DNA of 64,000 bases, from contig CM053333.1 in NCBI GenBank assembly GCA_028583605.1, positions 14,736,638 to 14,800,637 of the forward strand. Direction: 5' to 3'. This document shows positions 49,190 through 59,798 of this stretch, one piece after another (the first letter of the stretch is position 1; each line of letters begins with the position of its first letter). Under the pieces are notes generated by a model that had not been told where the DNA came from, searched no databases, and saw only the letters and a program-made list of their open reading frames with translations. The translations under genes were made by a program, and so were the position numbers. The DNA is from Dastarcus helophoroides. Lineage: Eukaryota > Arthropoda > Insecta > Coleoptera > Bothrideridae.

Positions 49190-49197
49190 ACCAAAAT

Positions 49198-51489
49198 CAG
49201 GACCGGGCTGCCGGGCTGCAGCCCCCCCCCCCCGAAATTTTTTGGCTTCACACTAGATAGAACTCAATTTTCCAGATGTGCCACCCTTTTAAAAACCATT
49301 TTTAATGGATCATTTTGTTTTCGTACTAAAATGCAAGGATATTTTTTTTTCAAATTTGGTGCCATTTCTTTTTATTAAAGACCGGATTTTAAGCACAAAC
49401 AAGCAAGGTAAAAAGGTGAGTAAAATGTTAAATTAGGAAAAAACGAAAAGCTAAAGAGGGCACCAAAAAGGTAAAATACCCTTAAAAAAAGGCATTAACG
49501 GGCCAAAAACATTTTAATATCTTGGTCGAAATAAAAAAAAATAATAGATTTTAGGTTATATTCAGGATGTTCCAAAGGAGTATAACATTTTCAAATGAAG
49601 AAGTTCTTAAAATTTTGAGTTCATTCTCGAATTTTAGCCCTAAATCTTAAAATTTTTACCTTAAACTCATTCGAATTTTTTCCAAAATTTTGACATTTAA
49701 ATCTGAGATTTCGTTTCAAGAAAAATTTAAACTTTTCTTGATATTTGTTTTTTTTTTATTTGAAATTTAAATCTTACGTTTTATATTTTATTAAAATAAT
49801 GTTGAATTTGCAAGTTTTTTAAACTTTAACTGCCTAATTTGAAAAAAAAAATTAAATTTTGAGAAGAACTTTTAAAAAAAAATTATAAAAGCGATTTTTA
49901 GAGATTTAACACCAAATTTTGAGAAAAAGTTGAATTTTATAATAACAGTTTTACATTTTTGGTATATAAAAATTTAAATTTTAAATTCGGTTTTTGAATA
50001 AAATTTTGAATGTTAAAAAAACAAAATATCTTATAAGCCATTATTTTGAGAAGACATTTTTTAATAAGTTATTTTTATGAATTTCTTCTATAATTTTTCT
50101 AACATGACGATTGAACTTTAAAAAAAAATGTCTAAAATGTCGATTTATTTAAAAATTTCGAGTTTTTCACAAAACTTGAGCATTTTTAGGTTAGAAAATT
50201 CAGCTTTAACCGATCAACTTAATTCGAAATTTTAGTTTTTTAAAAAAGTTTTAACTTCATAATAAAAAATTTCAAAATTTTTTGTTATGAAGTTAATTTG
50301 TTTATATTTCGATTACGATTTCGAAAATTCGACTTTTTTCTTCAAAATTTAAATTCAGAGTGAAAACTTCCAAAAAAATATTGAAATTTCTTAATTATCA
50401 AATTTCAACTTTAATTAAGAAATGTTTTTTTTAATTACATTTCAACAATGAGTTTAAAAATGTCAAGATTAAAGTCGAAATTTTGAAAAAAAAATGAGCT
50501 TAACGACTTATGTTTATTCTTCAAAATTTTTACACTAGCACTTCTTCAAAATATTTTGACTTTCTTTCTGCACATTTAATTTATAAAAAATCACCTGACC
50601 ATTTTGAGAAAACACTAAAAGTTTCAGGAAATATCAAAGTTTATTTTTTGAATTTTGTTTCTAGACAAAATGTTGAGTGTTATTATATTTTGTTAATAGT
50701 TTTTATCTTTTGAAAATGAGAGATTTTTTTTAGAAAATTTTTACTTCAAACCTTTTTTTTTCAAAAATTATGGCTTCTTTTTTCTTCGGATTTAGAGACT
50801 AATTCTAAATGTCAACTTATTTTTTAAATTTCGAATTTAAAAAACTAAAAATTTCGAGTTCGAACAGGTCACATTAAGAATTAACATATCCTAATTTTGT
50901 TCGGAAATTCAAACTTTTTAAAAAAGTTAATATTTTCAGAAATGTTTAATAATGAATTTTGGTTATTTTTAAGTATAAACACGGTCGTAATTAAACTTTT
51001 TCTAGAACAACTTTTCTAGACATTTCGAATTAAAATTCCAAATTAAAAAAACTCAAGATTAAGTTTAAAATTTCGATATCTGACATTTTTCACAAAAGTT
51101 TTGGCGAAATTTTCAAATTTCTAGAAAGAATCGAAGTTTAAAAAAATATTTGTGGGTTTGAAGTAAATACCGAGATTTTAAACTTTGAATTTTGAGAAAA
51201 AAGTAAAACTATTAACATACTTCGCATTTAGCAAAAAATCTGATTCAAATTGAAAATTTCCAAAAAAGGTCGAAATTTTGAGATTAAAGGTAAAACTTAC
51301 AAGAAAACGATAAATAACTCAATAGCAAAAACTTTTTTTCAAAATTCTGAAGAATCAAATGCATTTCGACATTGCAAATTCAGATAGCAACCGTGGCTTC
51401 TTAGCTCTAACCTAAACGCAAACAAAGACTAGGTAGTTTTAGTAGAAGCATCGCAGCCCCCCTGAAAAAAAATCCTGGTTACGGGCCTG
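49198..51489 (+). mobile_element. hAT-like non-autonomous element 3, filled with array-like DNA
   Basis: Left end CAGGACCGGGCTGCC, right end the complement of CAGGCCCGTAACCAGG. It is flanked by a perfect 8-bp duplication ACCAAAAT (49190-49197 and 51490-51497). C-rich tracts lie near both ends (49222-49234, and CAGCCCCCCTG near 51454). The 2.3-kb inside is T-rich and A-rich array-like sequence with no transposase frame. Confidence 0.8.
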
Positions 51490-51497
51490 ACCAAAAT

Positions 51498-51829
51498 ATT
51501 TGAGGGTTCCTGTGCCTATAAAGAAAAAAAGATGATTCTTAGGTAAACAGTATGTGTTTTAAAAAATTTCGATAGCATTACCTGTTTTGCTCAAAGATTC
51601 ACAAAATCCAAGACGTTATTGACTTTATAACATACATTTCCTTTTAAAATATTTCACAATGTTTACAATTTAAGACTAACTTTTGCAATTCGCTATCGGT
51701 ATCGGCCAATTTTTATGCGAAAAATCGAATCACCTAATGGCCTCTTCAAGTTAAAGTATCATCATTTAATTGTTATTTGAATGTTTTCATCTTTCAGGCA
51801 TGTCGACATTTTGAAGCTACACAAAGTAG
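51498..51829. other. Unique spacer
   Basis: AT-rich, no feature recognised. It ends at the MITE target duplication. Confidence 0.5.
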
Positions 51830-51837
51830 ATGAAAAC

Positions 51838-52161
51838 CATATATGTAATACTTCTATATGGCGTGTTTTGTCCCTTTGTTTGTGTCAAAAAGGCGCGATG
51901 GATATATATGTTTGTCTTTTTCAAGGACAGAATATATTAACCAATCTCAAAGTTTATTTCAAATATCCCTCTTCTCGTCAGTTGTCATTGTTGTCATTCA
52001 TTTATTAGGGTTCCCACCCATATTGTCATCTGTTTCCGCTATGAATAAATGAATGCTTGTCCTTGAAAGAGTACGACATATACTTTCATCTCACCTTTTT
52101 GACAAAGCATTTTGCAGTGGCGATTATACACAACACGCCATATAGAAGAATTACATATATG
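51838..52161 (-). mobile_element. Palindromic MITE copy 2 with 8-bp target duplication
   Basis: 324 bp, the same family as 20612-20915 but in the reverse orientation. The ends are inverted copies of CATATATGTAAT[T/A]CTTCTAT plus following bases. It is flanked by perfect ATGAAAAC at 51830-51837 and 52162-52169. The centre contains about 20 bp not in copy 1 (AAAGTTTATTTCAAATATCC near 51948). Confidence 0.92.
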
Positions 52162-52169
52162 ATGAAAAC

Positions 52170-52590
52170 ACGAGCTGATGGTCGATACCACTGGTTGGAG
52201 ACTTTTTATCACCACCATGAAAACTTTTGTCATATCACAGGGTACAATTACCAACATGTAGAGCAAAAAAGACGTTTGGCACTTTATCTAGTAACTTTAC
52301 TATTTAAATTTTAAATTGCCAACTGCAATAACCAGTGTTATGGTTCACAACTTTTTTGTCTTTTTTTGTTGCTTATTTACTTACTATGGTATGACATAAT
52401 AACTACATATGTTGTACAGTCTATGATTAAATACCATACAAAATAAAATAAAATGTGTCAACTAAACAATAAGTAAGTTTGGTTCTAATGAAAACTATAA
52501 ATGACAAATATTAAAAAAAATCAAGTCATGCCACAGCCTATTATATAAACTAAAAATTACTGCAATTTAGAAATATTTCGTCTTTTATAG
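52170..52590. other. Non-array sequence
   Basis: AT-rich, no feature recognised. Confidence 0.45.
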
Positions 52591-52709
52591 GCTTGGTAAC
52601 CTTCCCTTTGACAGAGTGTCCGACGCCTGGTCAATACTTAACATTTGGGATTCTAGGATTCGTATTAAGTATATTTCTTAAAACTTTTGAAGACGCTGCT
52701 CTCTTTTAA
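52591..52709 (+). CDS. Candidate terminal exon, unrecognised
   Basis: A pyrimidine-rich acceptor-like TCTTTTATAG ends at 52590. It is followed by a frame (two bases, then 38 codons) to TAA at 52707-52709. The peptide reads LVTFPLTECPTPGQYLTFGI, continuing with a hydrophobic LGFVLSIFL segment that could span a membrane, then KTFEDAALF. Composition is less AT-rich than its surroundings. I do not recognise the family, and no upstream exon could be assigned in the window. It could be the last exon of a plus-strand gene or a chance frame. Confidence 0.25.
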
Positions 52710-52721
52710 AAATGATGCTTA

Positions 52722-52997
52722 ATGGAGAAATACCTGTCAAAAATTTATATCTTATACAGCAAGATCAAAAGTTCCAAAAATATTCATGAAACATTGCTTT
52801 TGAAAAATAAATACGACGAACTATGCACGCTCTGCTGGAAGATGTTTTTTGGTGCAAGTTCTTATATTAGCCTCATAAACAGTTCTAAACACTGGAACTC
52901 TAGTCTAGAGGAACATCATGTTAACTTCGTGGTCAGATTAGTGCTACTCAATTGGATATCAAATACCAAACACGAAGACACAATAACGTTGATGTAA
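52722..52997 (+). CDS. Hypothetical 91-codon reading frame
   Basis: ATG at 52722 to TAA at 52995-52997, starting 12 bp after the stop of the candidate exon to its left. The product starts MEKYLSKIYILYSKIKSSKN and contains YDELCTLCWKMFFGASSYIS and SKHWNSSLEEHHVN. Residue use is mixed, unlike the K/F/S-only frames of the arrays, which argues for real or recently real coding sequence. No domain recognised. It may be an exon or a decayed fragment. Confidence 0.3.
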   Translation: MEKYLSKIYILYSKIKSSKNIHETLLLKNKYDELCTLCWKMFFGASSYISLINSSKHWNSSLEEHHVNFVVRLVLLNWISNTKHEDTITLM

Positions 52998-54000
52998 CTT
53001 GACAGTGATTGCTGTCGAATGTCGTGATATTTCAACATACTGCAGCGTCAAATATTTTTATGCGGCAGTGAAATTAAATATTGTTTCCGACTTGACAAAC
53101 TATTTTTAGTTCATTTTACATTAGCAGAAATAGGATGTATTGCCAACAGAAAACAGAACGAATTGAATCGTATAGCATTGATTGACTATTTCCGTTTTAT
53201 TTATCAAATAAGTTCATTAGTTGTTCTATAAACAAATGTACCTCATTATAGGGTGCTAAATAATAGACTTGGGTCATTGCCATTAATTTTCCTCAATGCT
53301 AGACTTTTGTTTTTTTATTGATACCCTTCAAATTTATCGTCATAATTAAAACATTGCTTTATCAGGCAATCATTTTTCTAAATTGCAATGCATGTATATT
53401 TATCTGTTTGTTCACAAAAATAACCTTTAGTAGAAATTTTTAGACAAAGCGTGATCTTTATATGTAAATTTACTGTTATCTTAGATTAAGCGCACAAAAT
53501 AACAATAAAAATTACTGTGTAATAAATTCTCATTTCTTCTAATGTTCCAGGAGAAAGTTTGAACAAATTAGGTTTAATTGTCATATTTACTATGGGAAAA
53601 TTTAGAAGGAAAACGTGGATTTTGCCAAACTAAAACCATTATTTCTTATATCGTGGCTTTATTCAGGTTACAAAATTTGTAGATGCCGGAAAAATACTTT
53701 TATTGTTACTGATAATAGAATTTACGTATGCATCATCACATACGTGTAATAGAGTTAGGCAATTTGACTAATTTTGCGTCATTTTAAATTTTCCTAAACA
53801 ATGAAAAAATTTGCCAAACTTAACTATATAAATACGTCCTCTATGCTAATTTAGCGCAAAATAAACTTTAATATTTGTGACGTGGTACCCTACCGCTTAC
53901 ATAATTGTCGCTTTGATTGAAATTTTTAGCTACAATTATGGGCATTCCTAAATATTCAGCGGCTTGCATGTTTATTAAAAATTTTTCTAATGAAGTATAG
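52998..54000. other. Intergenic AT-rich sequence
   Basis: No array structure and no gene recognised. Confidence 0.5.
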
Positions 54001-54780
54001 AGTCAGGGTCGTAATTGAGAATTTTACCAAAGGAATTTAAAATTTGTTACAAAAACTGCTCGACATTTTCGAGCGAAAAGAGCTACAATTCCGAATTAAA
54101 ATTTGGAAAAAGAACAAAATGTCTGGTAGGTTTCGAAATTTAGAACTTAAAAACGAACTTGAAATTTGGAGGAAAATATCGAAATTTTTATATTAAAATT
54201 ATAACAAGGTATTTGCAATCGAAATTTTAGAAAAAAGTAACAATTGCGAGTGCAAACTTGGAATTATAAGAAAAAAGTCCAGATTTCCAAATAACACAAT
54301 TTCAAAATTTCGAAATAAGGGCCAAAGCTTCTACAAAAACTCGAAATTTTGGCTTTTTGAGCAGGCAACTAGGAAACAAGTATACATTGAAATGTGAATT
54401 CTGTTAAGAAAACTTGAGGTTTGCAATTTATAATATATTAAAATCAAAATTTCCTTGAAATTTATTACAAAAGTGAACATGAAAATTATGAAAAAAACCG
54501 ACATTCTGAAAAATAGAACAAAAGAATTTATAGCAGAGTTTCAAGTTAACACCAAAATTTCTAAAATAAAAGTAATAATTTCGGGATTAGGATAAATTCC
54601 AAAATAAAATTCAAATCCTTGAGACTAACTTTCGAGCATAAAGTAATACTTTTAAGAAAAAGTAAGATTTGAGATGCATTCTGAAAAAAGAAAATTTCAC
54701 ACGATAAAAAAGCCAAAATTTGTAGCTTCAGATTTTTAAGAAAAAACTAAAATTTGGCAGCAAAATCATAATTTTGAAAC
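54001..54780 (+). repeat. Degenerate A-rich array
   Basis: GAAATTTTGAGAAAAAG-type units. It starts after a CAGGGTCGTAATTGAG word at about 54005 that could be a transposon end, but no partner was found. Confidence 0.6.
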
Positions 54781-54792
54781 TACCTAATCTGC

Positions 54793-54897
54793 CTACCTCT
54801 CTGAAGATGATAGCTTGGCTATCGAAACGCCTTAGAGCAACCTTGTTGTGTTTTTTAATCTTTCTTGGTTTCCGGTGACAATATTTGTATTTCAATT
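54793..54897 (+). mobile_element. Penelope-like tail with hammerhead-like core, single arm
   Basis: CTCTGAAGATGATAGCTTGG then CTATCGAAACGCCTTAGAGC, followed by TGTTGTGTTTTTTAATC and TTTCTTGGTTTC. Nearly identical to one arm of the palindrome at 36628-36838. It keeps CTGAAGA, the 6-bp stem GATAGC/GCTATC and GAAA, but the stem III palindrome ACGCGT has become ACGCCT. Confidence 0.6.
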
Positions 54898-55690
54898 TTT
54901 GAAGGCAACCAAGGGCCAGTCCACCAAAATGCCTAAATAGGGAAAAACGTACAAATTTAAATTGTGACTAGAAATTTGTGAAAAGACCAGAATGCTAAGA
55001 GAAAGCTTGAAATTAAAGAAAAGACATGAACTTTTCAAGATTAAAGTTGAAATTTCGGAAGAATATCCGAATTTTTTAAAAGAGTTCCAAATATTCGGGT
55101 GTAAACTTTAAATTTTTAGAATACTTTTCGAATTGTCATTTCAAAGGTTTAAAATTTTTGAAAAAAAATAACCTTAGGAAATATTGAAAAGTCGAGATTT
55201 TGAAAAATGTCGAAATTTTCGTAAAAGTAAAAGTTTTAAAAATCTAAAATCTTCTAATAAGTCAAAATTTTAAAAAAGTGAAGAAGTGAAAAATCGAAAA
55301 TTTCAAAAAAAACCCAGAAAAATCGCAATTTCAAACAATGTCAAAATTTTCGAGAATCGAAATTTTCAAAAAAAATCTAATATTTGAAAGAATCAAAAAT
55401 TAAAAAAATACTAGATTTTTAAACGAAAATTCGAAATTTTAAAAAAGTACAAACTTTGAAAAAATGTCTAAATTTCAAGAAGAATCCAAATTTAAAAAAA
55501 AATGGTACTAATTTTCTAAAGCAGTCGAAATTTTGAAAAAAAATCGAATATCTTACAGTTTTGAAAAAAGCAAAATTTAGAGCAATGTCTAAACATTCGA
55601 AAATAAAAAGGTCACCAAATTTTTTTAAAAATTAAAAATATCGTCCTGAAGAAAACTAACAATTTTCAAAAAAAGTCGGAATATCTTAGT
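54898..55690 (+). repeat. Degenerate A-rich array
   Basis: AAATTTTGAAAAAAGTC-type units, similar in texture to the inside of hAT element 2. No gene was seen. Confidence 0.65.
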
Positions 55691-55739
55691 CCTACGGAAA
55701 TGTTCAGCGATGCAGGGACATGAATGTCGATATAATCTT

Positions 55740-56337
55740 CTTTTTCTTTTGATGCCTATTCGTTCCGGATGCTGGCGATCATTCTGGCTATTGAAATGTT
55801 GTTGACGGCTGCTCTAAAGATTTGGCTAGTTGTTAACGAAAACCACGTTCTTAAGTTTTTTAACCAAGAAATTCTCCTGCTGCCCGGACCTCGTTTGCCT
55901 GGTATTTTTCCCTGCAGTATTTGCTGTAGTAAACCATATCTCCTTTCATTCCTCATTATGTAGCCCAGGTATTCTGACTTGTCTGTTTTTATGGTAGTTG
56001 TTATCTCTGTAGATTTATGCATTCTGTGAAGAACTTCCTCGTTGTTTACGTGATCCACCCAAGAGATCCGAAAGATTCTGCGGTAAATCTACATTTCGAA
56101 CGCTTTAATTAGAGTCTAGGTTTCTGTACCATAAAATAACGCGGAGAACACATCGTAGCAGAGGAGTCGTATCTTGGTTTTTAAAGCTAATGAGCGACAT
56201 TTAAAAAGTGCTGCCATTTTAATAAATACAGCCCTTGTCTTTTCAATACGACACTTTATTTCTTGTGAGTGATCCCACTGATCATTCCGAAAACATCCCA
56301 GGTACGTATATTTGCTGACTCGATTAATGCGTTGACT
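55740..56337 (-). mobile_element. RTE-like LINE family B copy 2, C-terminal part
   Basis: Minus-strand sequence reading INRVSKYTYLGCFRNDQWDH, CRIEKTRAVFIKMAALF, YLGYIMRNERRYGLLQQIL and RRISWLKNLRTWFSLTTSQ. It is close to copy 1 at 36860-37600. It joins in frame to the RT part at 57618-57935 once the Jockey element between them is set aside. A stop (near 56117) and a frame change (near 56060) show decay. Confidence 0.88.
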
Positions 56338-57617
56338 TTTCAGTGATCGCGACATCATTCCTAAGGAACAATTTGAGTTCCAACCTATGCACTCTACCTC
56401 AGACCAGCTGCTGAGAGTAGTTGAAACAATCACTCAACGCATGAACTGGAACCAGGTAGTTGGAGCTATTTTTTTCGATATTTCCAAGGCATTTGATACA
56501 GTTTGGCACCAAGGACTAGTCTACAAGATGCACCAGTTTGGAATACCTCTAACAATGGTTTAAATGGTAAGCTCGTTCCTGGACCAGCGCTCATTCAGAG
56601 CAAAGGTGGGACAGGAACTATCAAACCAGTTTAGGCTACAGTATGGGGTGCCTCAAGGCTCTGCCTTGTCACCTCTGCTGTATTCTCTGTTCACAGCAGA
56701 CATCCTGAGAACCAATCCAACAATCGACCACACCTTATTTGTAACTTATGCAGACGACACAGCTTTGGTGGCGTACTCTTACAGTCCAAAGTTGGTCACC
56801 AGACGACTTCAGGAGGCAACAGACAGTCTACTACTATTCGGTCAATGGAGAATCCAAGTCAACGCAGACAAAATCCAAGCAGTAAATGTTCATGGGCAAA
56901 ACGTCGACTGAAGACTTCAGGCAAAGTATCTAGGTGTAATTCTTGATAAAAGACTTACATTCCAGGCACACATCGATTATGCAGTGTCCAAAGCCAACAT
57001 GCTGAAGGGACTGCTGCAAGCGATGATTGGTAGAAATAGTAACCTGTCCATTGGACTTAAAGTGTTACTATACAAATCAATCATAAGACCAGCGATGACC
57101 TACGGATCTGTAGCTTGGTCACAGGCGACGGATAAACAGATGAAGAAACTCCAGGTGTTCCAGAACGTATTTCTAACCCAAGCCATGGACGCTCCATGGT
57201 TTGTGAGAAACAATCGATTCCATAGGGAAGCTGAACTACCTTTGGTAAGAGATTTTCTTAGGGAAATTAATTCCAGGGCGATGGTGAGTGCGGAAACGTA
57301 TCCCAACGAACTAGTTCGACAGGCAGTGGATTACGATCCAAACATTCCAGCCAGGATTAGGAGACCAAGGATGGTCCTCTAGGCTACGACTTCCATTTCG
57401 AAAATTTTGGTTTTGTTTGTTTCTTATGTTTCAGGCAAAACAGCTTACAATAGGGCTCCAGCACTATTGTACTGTTCCGACGGAGGGATTGGGGGCCAAG
57501 GGCCCGATCCGAAGAAGTAGGGGTTTTTAGTCGGTACCCGTAGTTTGACCGGAAGTCCGACACTATCTGGGTACCTTCCCAGATGTCCTTAACGGGTTTT
57601 CCCCTACTTAAAAAAAA
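56338..57617 (+). mobile_element. Jockey-type LINE, 5'-truncated, inserted in LINE B
   Basis: Plus-strand reverse transcriptase from motif 2 onward: FFDISKAFDTVWHQGL, then YGVPQGSALSPLLYSLF and VTYADDTALVAYS (56564-56911). Next come a YLGVILDKRLTF-like block and APWFVRNNRFHREAE (56984-57382), the normal C-terminus of Jockey elements. A GC-richer 3' untranslated region (57383-57609) and an A8 tail end at 57617. It is flanked by perfect 9-bp repeats GCGTTGACT at 56329-56337 and 57618-57626. Two stops (near 56562 and 56909) break the frame. Catalytic YADD is intact, and truncation plus A-tail plus duplication show target-primed insertion. Confidence 0.93.
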
Positions 57618-57935
57618 GCGTTGACTGTTGGAAACCATCAGATCTTCATGCGGTATATTGTTTTTGTTGATCACCATATATTTGGTTTTGTTTAGATTAA
57701 TATTGAGCCCATACTTTTGACTAACATCTATCACCCTTGTCAAGATTTCTCCTAAGTCTTCTAGATTGTCTGAAATAATGACTGTATCATCTGCATATCT
57801 TAAATTATTCAGGCGTCTTTCATTTACCAGTATTCTTGCATTAATGGTTTGGAAAGCTGCTTTAAATATATGCTCAGAATAGATATTAAATAATAAAAGC
57901 GATAAAACACATCCCTGTCTTACTTACCGCAATAT
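57618..57935 (-). mobile_element. RTE-like LINE family B copy 2, reverse transcriptase part
   Basis: Minus strand reading VRQGCVLSLLLFNIYSEHIF, NNLRYADDTVIISDNLEDL and YGLNINLNKTKYMVINKNN, with an intact YADD box. The last residues (SNSQR at the 9-bp duplication) continue in frame at 56337 as INRVSKYTYLG. Its 5' end abuts LINE C. Confidence 0.9.
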
Positions 57936-57959
57936 CTTTATTGCCTTGTTGTTATTGTC

Positions 57960-59027
57960 GATATATACGCCCGCTTCATTGGCTACTGAAAAGCTTTCGA
58001 CTGTGTCTCGCACCAGAAGCTTATCAAGATTCTCAAATGCACCGGTGTAGATACTGGAGATCTGAACATCATCACGCAGCTGTACTGGAATCAAACTTCA
58101 GAGATCAGTGTAGATGGTACAACATCTGAAGTAATAGAAATTAGAAGGGGGTTAGACAGGGTTGTGTCCTGTCCCCTCTCCTCTTTAATATATACTCGGA
58201 TGCAGTGTTCTGGGAGGCACTGGAGGATGTGGAAGAGGGCATTAAGATCAACGGCATCCTCATTAATAATATACGTTTCGCTGACGATGCGGTCGTGCTC
58301 GCCGGCAGCCTCCCACATCTTCAGAACACGACATCGTTAAACATATTATAGCATAGCAAACATAGTATGGTTTACACATGAACGTTGTCAAGACCAAGGT
58401 GGTTGTGTCCTCCAACGCACCAAGACGGACGGTCTTTCGAATTAACAACCAGGTCGTGGAACAAGTGGCGTCCATTAGGTATCTTGAAGCCCTCGTTAAC
58501 GAGACCAGTAACCCTAAAAGGGAAATCAGATCATGGATAGAATAGGCCAGGAGGGCATTTATTTCCATGAAGACTCTCTTCACTAGTCGAGACCTAAACC
58601 AAAAACTTCGCATGCGTATGCTGCGTAGCTATATCTTTCCAGTGCTACTCTAGGCTCCGAGAGCTGGACATTCAGTCAACAAATAGAGAGCCGAATTGAG
58701 ATGTACTTGTATCGCCGTATACTGCGTATATCCTGGGTGGATAGAATAACCAACGAGGAAGTACTGAGGAGAATGGGTAAAGAGTTGCTGACAACCATCA
58801 AAGAAAGAAAGCTCCAATACATCGGATACGTTATGAGTGGAGAACATTAAGAGATCCTTAGACTCGTTATTAAAGGAAATATCGAGGGCAAACAATCTGT
58901 GGATAGGAGGCAAAACTTGTGGCTAAAGAATCTGCGTCGATGGTTGGGACGGACATCTATAGAAATTTTCAGAGGAGCAATTTCGCGCACCATTATAGCC
59001 AGTTGGATCGTCAACCTTCGAAGTTAG
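57960..59027 (+). mobile_element. RTE-like LINE family C, 5'-truncated
   Basis: Plus strand. RT motif A is KAFDCVSHQKLIKIL near 57985, then EIRRGVRQGCVLSPLLFNIY (with a frameshift near 58150) and NIRFADDAVVLAGS near 58290. The C-terminal region reads RIEMYLYRRILRISWVDRIT, RKLQYIGYVMSGEH and LWLKNLRRWLGRTSIEIFRG, ending with TAG near 59027. It is distinct in sequence from LINE B although of the same general type, and it is more GC-rich. Minus-strand frames over this region are shadows. Confidence 0.85.
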
Positions 59028-59039
59028 ACGGCTTCCTAA

Positions 59040-59345
59040 GAAGACTAATTAAATATCAAAAATGTTAAGATTTTGAAACGTAAAAAATTTTAAAAAGTAG
59101 AAATTTTAATAAAGAAAAAATGTTCACATTTGACATTTTCCAAAAAAAAGAAACAATTTTTTAAGTCATATTAATATTTAAAAAGAAGTCAAATGTTGAA
59201 AAAGGCGCAAGACTTTATAAAAGTGAAAATATTGAAAAAAGGTCAAAACCAAAAAAAAAGTTGAGACTTTTTAATAAAATTGAAATTTGAAGAAATTTCA
59301 AATAATACCATCATATTTTGACTAACAAATTCGTAATTAACAAAA
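59040..59345 (+). repeat. Degenerate A-rich array remnant
   Basis: GAAATTTTAATAAAGAAAAA-type sequence between two LINE fragments. Confidence 0.55.
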
Positions 59346-59357
59346 TCGCAAAAATAC

Positions 59358-59796
59358 GACAATTGCTGTGTATAAAATTGTCTACCAACCTGTCATGCTA
59401 TTTGGAAGTAAAACATGGGCATTAACAACCAAACAAAAAAGTAGACTTCATGCCATGGAAATGAAGTACCTCAAGAGAATTCTAGGAATCACCAGGAGAG
59501 ACCGTATAAGAATCCAAATATTACGAGAAGAACTAAAAATAGAAACACTTGCAGACAAAATGAAAGAAAAGCAATTTTAATGCCTGGGACACTTGTTAAG
59601 GATGGATGGAAGAAGGCAAATTAAAGAAATTTGGAAAGCAGGCATAATGAGGAAGAAAAGACGAGGAAGACCCCGGATAACTTGAAACAAAACAATACAA
59701 GAACTACTCCAAGAACTCTAAGAAAATGATGTAAGCTGGCATTATGCAAAACATTTAGTACAGAACAAAAAGAGATGGGCCGAGTTCCTAAGTTTG
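59358..59796 (+). mobile_element. LINE family D, C-terminal fragment
   Basis: Frame starting MLFGSKTWALTTKQKSRLHA, then EMKYLKRILGITRRDRIRIQ to a stop at 59580. It continues out of the first frame as CLGHLLRMDGRRQIKEIWKA, RKKRRGRPRIT and KRWAEF. This is the usual C-terminus of endonuclease/reverse-transcriptase LINEs in insects. It ends at the TA of the next element. Confidence 0.8.
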
Positions 59797-59798
59797 TA

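Noticed and set aside
57941..58913. Several minus-strand frames of 75-116 codons
   Set aside because: They are antisense shadows of LINE C, whose plus-strand frame carries the reverse transcriptase motifs.
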